DNA from: Tabrizicola_A aquatica
Lineage (GTDB): Bacteria; Pseudomonadota; Alphaproteobacteria; Rhodobacterales; Rhodobacteraceae
Length of the DNA stretch: 64,000 nucleotides
Direction: 5' to 3' (one strand)
NCBI GenBank assembly: GCA_965194375.1
Contig: CBDAEL010000002.1
Part shown: positions 24,548-32,812 of the stretch, one piece after another
Layout of the letters: each line of letters begins with the position of its first letter
Numbering within the stretch: the first letter of the stretch is position 1
Notes under the pieces: model-generated
Told to the model about the DNA's origin: nothing
Seen by the model: the letters and a program-made list of their open reading frames with translations, nothing else
Databases searched by the model: none
Position numbers and translations under genes: made by a program

Positions 24548-25413
24548 CAGTCTTGCGTGCTCACATGTAAGGCGGCGGCGTGTGAAGCGGCTTTGGCAGC
24601 CTCGTACAAAGACTTTGGCTGTACCAAGGCGGCACAAAGCGCGCCAATAAACGCGTCGCCTGCGCCGTGGCTGGACACCAGTTTGACCTTCTCGGCAGGC
24701 ACGGTAAAGCCTTGCCCGTCTGCATCCACTGCCGCCAGACCTTTGCTACCCGCCGTCACAATCACAGCAGGGAAACGTAAGGAAAGCTGTTTGGCGGCAT
24801 CGGCCGCGCTGGAGAGGCTGTCCACGGGCTTCGCCCCCATCATCTCGGCCTCGACGGCATTGACCACCAAAAGGTCGATCAAACCGATCAGGTCATCCGA
24901 CAAGTCGCGCGCTGGGGCGGCGTTCAAAATCGTGTGGATGCCGCGCGACTTGGCTTGGTGGGCCGCGGCGATGTTCAGCGCTTCGGGCACCTCATTTTGT
25001 AGGATCAAAAGGCCGATGCCATGCCAAAGGGCTGGGTCGGCCAAGGCAGCAGGATCAGATTGCAGATTGGCCCCAGACACGATGGTGGCCGCATAATCGC
25101 CCTCGGCGTCCATAATCGCCACACTCATGCCCGAACCAACGCCGGAAAGGGTGGTGACAAATCCATCCTCCACCCCCGCCCCCCGCAAGGCCCGGCGCAG
25201 GAACGTGCCAAAGTCATCCTCGCCCACGGCCCCGAACATGCGGCTGGCAACGCCCGCGCGGGCCACCGCGACCGCCTGATTGCCCCCCTTGCCCCCGAAT
25301 TTGGGATACCAGCGCGACCCGACAGAGGTCTCATCCTTGCGCGGCAAATGGTCGGCCTTGACCATGATGTCATAGTGCAGGCTGCCAACGGTCAGAACAG
25401 TGGTTTGGGGCAT
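24547..25413 (-). CDS. PfkB-family sugar kinase (ribokinase-like) 1
   Basis: 288 residues. Ribokinase signatures: GGKGGNQAVAVARAG near the N-terminus and VSSHGAGDAFIGALCAAL with the catalytic Asp near the C-terminus. It phosphorylates a sugar or related alcohol with ATP. The substrate is unknown. It lies on the strand opposite to the dehydrogenase/hydrolase pair. A second family member is at 41083-42012. Confidence 0.85.
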   Translation of the reverse strand: MPQTTVLTVGSLHYDIMVKADHLPRKDETSVGSRWYPKFGGKGGNQAVAVARAGVASRMFGAVGEDDFGTFLRRALRGAGVEDGFVTTLSGVGSGMSVAIMDAEGDYAATIVSGANLQSDPAALADPALWHGIGLLILQNEVPEALNIAAAHQAKSRGIHTILNAAPARDLSDDLIGLIDLLVVNAVEAEMMGAKPVDSLSSAADAAKQLSLRFPAVIVTAGSKGLAAVDADGQGFTVPAEKVKLVSSHGAGDAFIGALCAALVQPKSLYEAAKAASHAAALHVSTQD

Positions 25414-25662
25414 ATCGCGCCTCGGCTAAGGGTTTGTCCGGCGCAGGGCAGGCGCGCCAGACATCGGGGGTAAAGCGTTGGTTTGCCAAGATCGCGATGA
25501 CGGCCAACTCGGCGGCATCATCGGGGTCATCCGCGCCATAGGCAACCCTGCGATGCGGTTTTGAGGGTGGCTTTCGCCACCGCACACCGCGAGCAGGCGG
25601 CTATCGCGCTTTGCGCCAAATGTGTAGCATCGGCGGCACAAGAGCCGACGACAGGACCGCAC

Positions 25663-26508
25663 ATGCCGAATTTCCCGATCATCGACAGTCATTTGCACCT
25701 TTGGGACCCCCAGCACCTGACCTACCCTTGGCTGTCAGGTCCGCTGGATCAAGCCTTCCTGCCCCGCGACTTTCAATCCGCAACAGGCCCTGTGCAGGTT
25801 GAGTCCATGGTGTTCCTGGAATGTGCAGCCGCGCCCCATCAATCGCTGGATGAGGCGCGTTGGGTTCTGGAGCAAGCCAAAGCCGACCCGCGCATTGCCG
25901 CGATGGTCTGCCATGCGCCGCTGGAACAGGGCGACGCTGTGCGTCCGCATCTTGAAAGCCTCGCCGCGATGGCCAAGGTCAAAGGCGCGCGGCGCATCTA
26001 TCAAGACGAACCCGATGCCGATTTCTGCCTGCAGCCAGATTTCATTTCTGGGGTTAAAGCGTTGCCAGATTACGGCCTGTCTTTCGACATGTGCATCAAG
26101 CACTGGCAGTTGCCTGCCTCCATCGCTTTGGCGGATGCCTGCCCAAAGACCATGATCGTTATCGACCACATCGCCAAGCCCGGCATCAAGGCGGGCCTGA
26201 TGCAGCCTTGGGCCGATCAGATGTTTGACATGGCACAGCGGGACAATGTGCTGTGCAAGCTGTCAGGTGTCGCCACCGAAGCTGCCGCCGATTGGACGGC
26301 AGAAACCTTGCGCCCTTATCTCGATGTGGCGCTTGATGCCTTTGGCCCAAATCGGCTGATGTTTGGCGGCGACTGGCCGGTTTCGACCCTTGCCATCACC
26401 TATCCTGCATGGGTGGAAATCGTCGACCAGTTGATTGCCGATCTGAGCCCCGACGAGCAGCGCCAGATATACCGCAACACCGCGCGCCAGTTTTACAGGC
26501 TCGCCTGA
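25663..26508 (+). CDS. Amidohydrolase-superfamily lactonase, probable L-fuconolactonase
   Basis: 281 residues of the amidohydrolase-2 (COG3618) type: HLHLWDP metal motif at the N-terminus, FLECAAAPHQSLDEARW, VIDHIAKPGI and FGGDWPVS with the metal-binding Asp. COG3618 members include L-fucono-1,5-lactonase. Given the aldose dehydrogenase, dehydratase, SDR and FAH genes nearby, hydrolysis of a sugar lactone is the best inference. The longer frame from 25561 lacks a ribosome site. Confidence 0.85.
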   Translation: MPNFPIIDSHLHLWDPQHLTYPWLSGPLDQAFLPRDFQSATGPVQVESMVFLECAAAPHQSLDEARWVLEQAKADPRIAAMVCHAPLEQGDAVRPHLESLAAMAKVKGARRIYQDEPDADFCLQPDFISGVKALPDYGLSFDMCIKHWQLPASIALADACPKTMIVIDHIAKPGIKAGLMQPWADQMFDMAQRDNVLCKLSGVATEAAADWTAETLRPYLDVALDAFGPNRLMFGGDWPVSTLAITYPAWVEIVDQLIADLSPDEQRQIYRNTARQFYRLA

Positions 26509-28020
26509 CTACATCACCGCGCCCAACTGCCAAGGCACAAACTCGGCCCCGCCAAAGCCGAGTTCCTCGGACAAGGTTTGCTCACCCGAAGCAACCGCGA
26601 TGATCTTTTCCAAGATTTCCGCGCCCTTCGCCTCGATGCTCACCCCGTCGATGATGTCCCCGCAGTTGATGTCCATATCCTCAGCCATCCGCTGATACAT
26701 CTCATTGTTGGTCGCGAGCTTTATGCAGGGGCTGGGCTTGTAGCCTGAAACCGAACCGCGGCCGGTGGTGAACACGATCATGGTGGCCCCGCTGGCGATC
26801 TGGCCGGTGACCGAGCAAGGGTCATAGCCGGGGCTGTCCATATAGACAAAACCCGGCGTCGTGATCGGCTCGGCGAATTTGTAGACCCCGACCAAAGGTG
26901 CAGTCCCGCCTTTGGCCACAGCCCCAAGCGATTTTTCCAAAATGGTCGTCAGCCCGCCGCGCTTGTTGCCGGGGCTTGGGTTGTTGTCCATCTCGCCGCC
27001 GTTGAGGGCGGTATAGTGTTCCCACCACTTGATGCGCTCAATCAGCTTTTCGCCCACCTCTGTGTTGACCGCGCGGCGGGTCAACAGGTGCTCGGCACCG
27101 TAGATCTCGGGCGTTTCCGACAGAATCGTCGTGCCCCCCATACGCACCAGAAGATCACTGGCCACACCCAAAGCCGGATTGGCCGTGATCCCCGAATAGC
27201 CATCAGACCCGCCGCATTGCAGGCCAATCGTCAGCTTTGACACCGGCGCAGGCGCGCGGGCGACCTTGGCGGCCACCTCGGCCATCTCGCGCAGCACCTC
27301 CAGCCCTTTGGCAATGGTGGCCCGCGTGCCGCCGGTACCCTGAATGGTCATGTAGCGAAAATTGCCATCGGGGCGCAGGCGGCCCTGCCCCACCAGATCA
27401 GGCACCTGCAAGACTTCACATCCCAGACCGACCAGCAAAATGCCGCCAAAATTCGCGTTGCGCGCATAGCCCTTCAGGGTGCGCATCAGGGTGTCATAGC
27501 CCTCATTCACACCCGACATACCGCAGCCCGAGTTATGAACGATGGGCACAAACCCATCAATATTGGGCATCGACGACAAGATTGGGTCTTTCTCGGCGGC
27601 CTCGGCGATGAACCGCGCCACCGATCCCGAACAGTTCACCGAGGTCAGGATGCCGATGTAATTGCGCGTTCCGACCTGCCCGTCAGAGCGGTGATAGCCC
27701 ATGAACGTGCGTTCCGCCAAAGGTGGTAGCGGGGTGGCCTGCTGGCCGATGGCATAGTCGGTGCTGTGCGGGCCCATACCAAGGTTATGGCTGTGAATAT
27801 GCCCCCCTGCCGGAATATCCTCAGTCGCCTGACCGATCGACTGCCCATAGCGCAAAACCGTCTCGCCCTTCGCAATTGCGCAAGCCGCTATCTTGTGGCC
27901 ACGCGGAACCGCGCCGGGCAGCGTCACGCCCAAACCGGCAGGTGTCGCGCCCTTGGGCAAATCGGTCAGTGCGATGACAAGGTTGTCAATCGCGTGCAAT
28001 CGGATAATAGCGTCTGCCAT
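26509..28020 (-). CDS. UxaA-family dehydratase (altronate dehydratase-like; possible L-fuconate dehydratase)
   Basis: 503 residues. N-terminal SAF domain (VPRGHKIAACAIAKGETVLRYGQSIG, HSHNLGMG) and the large UxaA catalytic part (VGTRNYIGILTSVNCSG, HNSGCGM, LQCGGSDGYSGITANPALG, GRGSVSGYKPSPCIKL). Characterised members dehydrate D-altronate or D-galactarate. No enolase-superfamily fuconate dehydratase is present in the locus, so this enzyme may supply that step. The ATG at 28020 follows AAGGGTGACGTT. Divergent from the GntR gene. Confidence 0.88.
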   Translation of the reverse strand: MADAIIRLHAIDNLVIALTDLPKGATPAGLGVTLPGAVPRGHKIAACAIAKGETVLRYGQSIGQATEDIPAGGHIHSHNLGMGPHSTDYAIGQQATPLPPLAERTFMGYHRSDGQVGTRNYIGILTSVNCSGSVARFIAEAAEKDPILSSMPNIDGFVPIVHNSGCGMSGVNEGYDTLMRTLKGYARNANFGGILLVGLGCEVLQVPDLVGQGRLRPDGNFRYMTIQGTGGTRATIAKGLEVLREMAEVAAKVARAPAPVSKLTIGLQCGGSDGYSGITANPALGVASDLLVRMGGTTILSETPEIYGAEHLLTRRAVNTEVGEKLIERIKWWEHYTALNGGEMDNNPSPGNKRGGLTTILEKSLGAVAKGGTAPLVGVYKFAEPITTPGFVYMDSPGYDPCSVTGQIASGATMIVFTTGRGSVSGYKPSPCIKLATNNEMYQRMAEDMDINCGDIIDGVSIEAKGAEILEKIIAVASGEQTLSEELGFGGAEFVPWQLGAVM

Positions 28021-28083
28021 AACGTCACCCTTATTCTTGCGGCCGCCCGCGCAGTTTCTTGACAGGCGGATCGTCAGGCCTAA

Positions 28084-28095
28084 CATGTTAGCATG
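28084..28095. promoter_or_regulatory. GntR operator candidate 1
   Basis: CATGTTAGCATG, a near-perfect palindrome (ideal CATGCTAGCATG), lies between the divergent uxaA-like and gntR genes. Its last three bases are the first ATG of the gntR frame. The same motif recurs at 30842 and 39484. Confidence 0.7.
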
Positions 28096-28833
28096 CTACA
28101 GGAACCCAAGTCCGGATCACAAGAGTTGAATGGAGCGTCGCGGCTGCTGCCGCTTGACCGGTTCAAGGGGACGTTGGGCAATCGGGTCTACCAAAGCCTG
28201 CAGCATGCCATTTTGACGCTGGCCTATCGGCCGGGCGAGATCATCCGCAAGCCGGAGATTTGTGATTTTCTGGGCGTCTCGCGCAGCCCGGTCGCCGATG
28301 CCGTCGCGCGCCTTGCCACCGATGGTTTGGTTGATGTCGTTCCGCAAGCAGGCACCTTCGTGGCCAGATTGTCGATGACCGACATCCGCGAAGGCTCATT
28401 CATCCGCGAGGCCATTGAAATGGCCGCGGCAGAGCTGGTGGCCACACAGATCACCGATGACCAATTGCGCGAGCTTCGTCGCAACCTACTGATGCAAGAG
28501 GCGCTGGTGTCAGATGGCGATCAGCAGGGGTTCATGCAACTGGATGGGCAGATGCATGACATGATCTTGTCCTACACCGGCTTTCCCCGACTGCCCCATG
28601 TCTCACAAACCGCATGGCTGAACGTGCACCGGGCGCGCCAGTTGATCTTGCCAGTTGAGGGTCGGTTGCAGGCCACATTAGAAGAACACCGTGCGATCCT
28701 AACCGCATTCGAGGCGCATAACCCGCAAGCCGCGCGCCGGGCCGTTCAGCATCATCTGCGCCAGTTGCTGACCTATCTGCAACCGCTTGAGCGTGAGCGG
28801 CCAGACCTCTTCTTGACTCAAGGACAATCATGA
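28093..28833 (+). CDS. GntR-family regulator with FCD domain
   Basis: Up to 246 residues. Winged helix at about 27-92 (LGNRVYQSLQHAILTLAYRPGEIIRKPEIC, LGVSRSPVADAVARLATDGLV, VVPQAGTFVARL) and an all-helical FCD effector domain (IREAIEMAAAELVATQI, HDMILSYTGFPRL, EEHRAILTAFEAHNPQAARRAVQHHL). Probably a repressor induced by a sugar acid. The ATG at 28093 sits in the operator with no ribosome site, so the mRNA may be leaderless or begin at TTG 28126. It is joined to the next gene by ATGA. Confidence 0.9.
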   Translation: MLQEPKSGSQELNGASRLLPLDRFKGTLGNRVYQSLQHAILTLAYRPGEIIRKPEICDFLGVSRSPVADAVARLATDGLVDVVPQAGTFVARLSMTDIREGSFIREAIEMAAAELVATQITDDQLRELRRNLLMQEALVSDGDQQGFMQLDGQMHDMILSYTGFPRLPHVSQTAWLNVHRARQLILPVEGRLQATLEEHRAILTAFEAHNPQAARRAVQHHLRQLLTYLQPLERERPDLFLTQGQS

Positions 28834-29795
28834 CCCTGCCAAATCGTCCGCGCTATGCCACCCGGCTGAATGCCTTCAAGCAAAAGGGCGATACGGTGGC
28901 CCAGATGATTGCGGCCGCGGGGCGCGTTGGCGGGCTGGATGCGGCGGATCTGAACTTTCCCGACCATTTCGACCACCATTCCCCGGCGGACCTGTCGCGG
29001 CTTTTGGCAGATCATGGCATGGCGCTGAACGGTCTTGCCATGCGCTATTACACCGACCCCGGCTTTCGGCTGGGTGCCTTCAGCAACCCTGACCCCAAGG
29101 TGCGCCGCGCCGCGATTGATGTGACCAAGCGGGGTTTGGATGCACTGGCTGCAATGGGCGGGCGGTTGATGACGCTGTGGATGGGGCAAGACGGTTTCGA
29201 CTACAGCTTTCAGGCCGATTACGCGCGCATGTGGGATGACAGCATTACCGCAATTGCCGAGGTGGCCGACCATAACCCCAGCATCGACATCGCCATTGAA
29301 TACAAACCGAATGAGCCGCGCGCCCATGTGGTCATGCCCGATATGACCACCACCCTTCTGGCCCTGTCCGAGGTGGGCCGCGCCAATACCGGCGTCACGC
29401 TGGATTTCTGCCACATGCTCTTTGCCGGGGAAATGCCCGCGCGCGCCGCCATGTTGGCCGCGCGCCACAGCCGGATTTTGGGGGTTCACCTGAACGACGG
29501 CTATGGCAAGCGCGATGACGGGCTGATCGCGGGGTCGGTCCATCCGGTGCAGACGGTTGAACTCTTCGTGGCGCTGGACCGGGCGGGCTATGACGGGGTG
29601 ATCTATTTTGATACCTTCCCCGATCATGGCGGCACCGACCCGGTGGGCGAGGCGCGGGCCAATATCGCAGTGACAGATCGGCTGCGCCGATTGGCGTCAA
29701 GCCTTGCGACCAATGAGGCACTGGCGCGCGCGCAGGCCACCCAAGACGCCGCAGCCGCCACGCGGATCGTGACGGCCGCCCTTTACGGCGGTTGA
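28830..29795 (+). CDS. Xylose-isomerase-like TIM-barrel sugar isomerase/epimerase
   Basis: 321 residues of the AP-endonuclease-2/xylose-isomerase-like fold: DAADLNFPDHFDHHSP, TLWMGQDGFDYSFQADYARMWDD, metal ligands in AIEYKPNEPRAH, TLDFCHMLFAG, HLNDGYGKRDDG and FDTFPDHGG. Likely isomerises or epimerises a keto- or deoxysugar. Its start overlaps the GntR stop, which is unusual coupling of regulator and enzyme. Convergent with the aldo/keto reductase with no gap. Confidence 0.82.
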   Translation: MTLPNRPRYATRLNAFKQKGDTVAQMIAAAGRVGGLDAADLNFPDHFDHHSPADLSRLLADHGMALNGLAMRYYTDPGFRLGAFSNPDPKVRRAAIDVTKRGLDALAAMGGRLMTLWMGQDGFDYSFQADYARMWDDSITAIAEVADHNPSIDIAIEYKPNEPRAHVVMPDMTTTLLALSEVGRANTGVTLDFCHMLFAGEMPARAAMLAARHSRILGVHLNDGYGKRDDGLIAGSVHPVQTVELFVALDRAGYDGVIYFDTFPDHGGTDPVGEARANIAVTDRLRRLASSLATNEALARAQATQDAAAATRIVTAALYGG

Positions 29796-30818
29796 TCAGA
29801 CCGGAGCGTCAGCGCGCATCAAGCCCCGCGCCTTCAAGTCATGCCAGAGCGCATCAGGGATTACGGCGGTTGCGGCCGCCACATTGGCGGCCATCTCGGA
29901 CACTCCCTGCCCGCCGGGAATGACCGACACCACAGCCGGGTGGCGCAGCGGGAATTGGAACGCGGCATCCACCAGCCGCACGCCATGGGCCGCGCAGACC
30001 TCTTGCAATTGCCCAGCGCGCTTCAAAACCCATTCCGGGGCTGGGTCATAATTGTAAAACGCGCCGGGCTTTGGCCCGGTGGCCAAAACGCCCGAGTTAT
30101 AGGGCCCGCCCACCACAACCCCAACACCCCGCGAGGTGGCCATGGGAAGAAAGCTTTGCAGCGCCTCTTGTTCCAGCAATGTATAGCGCCCAGCCAGCAG
30201 GAAAATGTCGAAATCCCCCCGCTCCAGCATCCATTGGCAGGGTTCCCATTCATTCACACCGGCGCCAAACGCCCGAATGACCCCCTGATCACGCAGATCC
30301 AACAGCGCGCGATAGCCGCCCGCCATGAATTCATCTAGACGCGCCTGCAACGCCGCAGCCGTTCCGTGATTGAACACATCCAGATCATGGGCATAGAGAA
30401 TATCGACCCGGTCCACACCCAGCCGCTCTAGCGAAATCTCCAGACAGCGCATTGTCGCGTCATAGCCGTAGTCATAGACCCCCACCCGAGAGGGAATGTC
30501 GAACCACTTGCCGACCCCATCGCGCGACGCCGCATCTGACACGCGCAACAGGCGGCCAATCTTGGTGGAGAGCACATAGTCCTCGCGCGGTTTGTCGCGC
30601 AAAAATCGGTTCAGCCGGGTTTCCGACAGCCCATAGCCATACAAGGGCGCGGTGTCGAAATAGCGCAGACCGGCGTCCCAAGCGGCGGTCAACACGGCAT
30701 GTGCGGCATCGTCCGAAATCGCCCGATACAGATTGGCGATGGGCGCGGCACCAAAGCCCAATTTCGTAAACGTCAGACCGCCATTGCCCAGTCGGTCCCA
30801 GTGTCGTGTTGCCAGCAT
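29796..30818 (-). CDS. Aldo/keto reductase, probable L-fucose (D-threo-aldose) 1-dehydrogenase
   Basis: 340 residues. AKR catalytic set: DTAPLYGYGLSETRLN (Asp, Tyr), VLSTKIGR (Lys) and ILYAHDLDVF (His). The arrangement resembles D-threo-aldose/L-fucose 1-dehydrogenases and pyridoxal 4-dehydrogenase, which oxidise an aldose to its lactone with NAD(P). With the lactonase, UxaA-type dehydratase, SDR and FAH hydrolase this completes an oxidative deoxysugar pathway. Preceded by operator candidate 2. Confidence 0.85.
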   Translation of the reverse strand: MLATRHWDRLGNGGLTFTKLGFGAAPIANLYRAISDDAAHAVLTAAWDAGLRYFDTAPLYGYGLSETRLNRFLRDKPREDYVLSTKIGRLLRVSDAASRDGVGKWFDIPSRVGVYDYGYDATMRCLEISLERLGVDRVDILYAHDLDVFNHGTAAALQARLDEFMAGGYRALLDLRDQGVIRAFGAGVNEWEPCQWMLERGDFDIFLLAGRYTLLEQEALQSFLPMATSRGVGVVVGGPYNSGVLATGPKPGAFYNYDPAPEWVLKRAGQLQEVCAAHGVRLVDAAFQFPLRHPAVVSVIPGGQGVSEMAANVAAATAVIPDALWHDLKARGLMRADAPV

Positions 30819-30841
30819 CTGCGTTCTCCCAAATCCACTGG

Positions 30842-30853
30842 CATGCTAGTATG
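30842..30853. promoter_or_regulatory. GntR operator candidate 2
   Basis: CATGCTAGTATG, one base from the ideal palindrome CATGCTAGCATG, between the divergent aldo/keto reductase (start 30818) and BtpA-like (start 30912) genes. Confidence 0.7.
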
Positions 30854-30911
30854 ATCCTGCTTTCCGTCCAATATTTTTCGCGATAGCGTGGCATGTATCA
30901 GGGAGGAAAAG

Positions 30912-31724
30912 ATGTCACGCTTTCAAGACGTTTTCGGGGCCAATAAACCGGTCATTGCTATGGTGCACTTGGGCGCGTCGCCCGGCGCACCGCTCTATGA
31001 CGCCGAGCGCGGCGTCGAAGGCATTCTGGCCGCCGCCCGCGCCGATCTGCACGCCCTGCAAGCCGCCGGGTTTGATGCGGTGATGTTTGGCAACGAAAAC
31101 GACCGCCCTTATGAATTGAAGGTCGACACGGCCACCTCGGCGACCATGGCCTATGTGATTGGCCGCCTGCGCGATGAGATCACCGTGCCTTTTGGGGTGA
31201 ATGTGCTGTGGGACCCGCAGTCCAGCTTTGCCGTGGCTGCGGCCACAGGGGCGCGGTTCGTGCGTGAGATTTTCACCGGCACCTATGCCTCGGACATGGG
31301 CATCTGGGCCCCGGACGCAGGCGCCGCTGTGCGCTATGCCAATCGGCTGGGTGCGGGCGGTGTGGCGCGGCTTTACAACGTGTCCGCTGAATTTGCCGAC
31401 AGCCTTGACCGCCGCCCGCTGCCGGATCGCGCCCGCTCCGCGGTATTCTCCTCAATCCCCGATGCGGTGCTGGTGTCCGGCGCCATTACGGGCGAGGCGG
31501 CGGCGATGGTCGATCTCGAAGGCGTCAAACGCGCCTTGCCCAACACGCCCGTGCTGGCCAACACCGGGGTGAAACATGCCACTGTGGCCGATGTGCTGGC
31601 GGTGGCCGATGGCTGCATCGTGGGATCAGCCTTGAAACACGGCGGAGACACATGGGCCTCCGTTGACCCTGACCGCGCAGCAGACTTCATGGCCCGTGTA
31701 CGCGCGGCACGGGGCGGCAAATGA
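30912..31724 (+). CDS. BtpA/SgcQ-family TIM-barrel protein
   Basis: 270 residues: KPVIAMVHLGASPGAPLYD, AGFDAVMFGNENDRPYELKV, VPFGVNVLWDPQSSFAVAAATGARFVRE and VLANTGVKHATVADVLAVADGCIVGSALK, the BtpA/SgcQ pattern. Biochemical role of the family is unclear; SgcQ lies in an E. coli sugar locus. GGGAGGAAAAG precedes the ATG. First gene of a four-gene operon linked by ATGA overlaps. Confidence 0.88.
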   Translation: MSRFQDVFGANKPVIAMVHLGASPGAPLYDAERGVEGILAAARADLHALQAAGFDAVMFGNENDRPYELKVDTATSATMAYVIGRLRDEITVPFGVNVLWDPQSSFAVAAATGARFVREIFTGTYASDMGIWAPDAGAAVRYANRLGAGGVARLYNVSAEFADSLDRRPLPDRARSAVFSSIPDAVLVSGAITGEAAAMVDLEGVKRALPNTPVLANTGVKHATVADVLAVADGCIVGSALKHGGDTWASVDPDRAADFMARVRAARGGK

Positions 31725-32809
31725 CCCTGCCTTCGGTTGCCGATCTGACGGTTGAATTGATGCTGATCCCCGGCCTTGCGGGCTATGAAACCCGCGTGGC
31801 CACGGCGATCAAGACCCATCTCGATGCCCTTGGTTTGCCCCATCGCTCGGACCGGTTGGGCAACCTGTCTTGCACCCTGCCCGGCGACCCTACGCTGCCC
31901 TCGGTGATAATCTTTACCCATATGGACCAGCTGGGGTTCATCGTTCGCAAGATCGAGGCGAACGGCCTCATCCGGCTGGAACGGCTTGGCGGCGTGCCCG
32001 AACGCGCGCTGCCTGCGCAAGCGGTGGTCTTGTGCACTGACAAAGGCGACCTGCCGGCGTTGATCGCCAACAAAAGCCACCACGCCACCGGGCCGGATGA
32101 AAAATACAAGGTCCTGCCCTATGCTGATCTTTACGTGGACGCAGGCTTTGCCAGCAAAGCCGAGGCCGAAGCCGCAGGCGTGCGCATTGGCACCGCGGTC
32201 ACCTATCTGCCGCGTGCCCTTTCGCTGGCCAATGGCCGCATCGCGGGCACCTCGGTCGATGACCGTGCAGGCTGCGCGGCGCTCTTGAAACTGGTTGAGG
32301 CGCGGCAGGGGAAACCCGGCCCCACTGTCCATTTCGTCTGGTCGGTGCAAGAGGAATACAACCTGCGCGGCGTCTTGCCCGCCGCGACGGCGCTAAACCC
32401 GGCGATTGCTTTGCAGATTGACCTCTTGCTCGCTTGCGACACCCCCGACATGACCGCGCGCGGCGATGTCACGCTGGGCGGCGGGCCGGGCATCTCGCTT
32501 TACTCCTTCCACGGCCGTGGTACCCTGAATGGTGTCATCCCCCACCCTGCCCTTGTGAGCCTGATGGAAGCGGCAGCCGAAACCGCCGCCCTTCCCTTGC
32601 AACGCTCGGCCCATACCGGCGCATTGACGGACCTCAGCTACATTCAGTTCATGGGTCCCGAAGGTGTCGCATGTCTCGATGTCGGCTTTCCGATGCGCTA
32701 TTCGCATTCGGCGCTAGAAGTGGTTGATCCGGCCGATCTCGAGGGGCTTGTCAGCCTCTTGGACACCGCGCTTTCCGCCATCACCCCCAACATGATCCTG
32801 ACGCGCTAA
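31721..32809 (+). CDS. M42-family metallohydrolase (SgcX/FrvX-like)
   Basis: 362 residues with the M42 di-metal ligands: FTHMDQLGFIV (His), TSVDDRAGCAALL (Asp), VQEEYNLRG (two Glu), LLACDTPD (Asp) and MRYSHSALE (His). M42 enzymes are aminopeptidases or glucanase-like, but members beside BtpA proteins (E. coli SgcX next to SgcQ) have unknown substrates. Overlaps the BtpA stop by ATGA. Probably hydrolyses a small sugar conjugate here, by context. Confidence 0.87.
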   Translation: MTLPSVADLTVELMLIPGLAGYETRVATAIKTHLDALGLPHRSDRLGNLSCTLPGDPTLPSVIIFTHMDQLGFIVRKIEANGLIRLERLGGVPERALPAQAVVLCTDKGDLPALIANKSHHATGPDEKYKVLPYADLYVDAGFASKAEAEAAGVRIGTAVTYLPRALSLANGRIAGTSVDDRAGCAALLKLVEARQGKPGPTVHFVWSVQEEYNLRGVLPAATALNPAIALQIDLLLACDTPDMTARGDVTLGGGPGISLYSFHGRGTLNGVIPHPALVSLMEAAAETAALPLQRSAHTGALTDLSYIQFMGPEGVACLDVGFPMRYSHSALEVVDPADLEGLVSLLDTALSAITPNMILTR

Positions 32810-32812
32810 GAC

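Noticed and set aside
28021..28086. Longer start for the UxaA-like gene (from 28086)
   Set aside because: The extension would run through the operator at 28084 and has no family similarity; ATG 28020 has a ribosome site.
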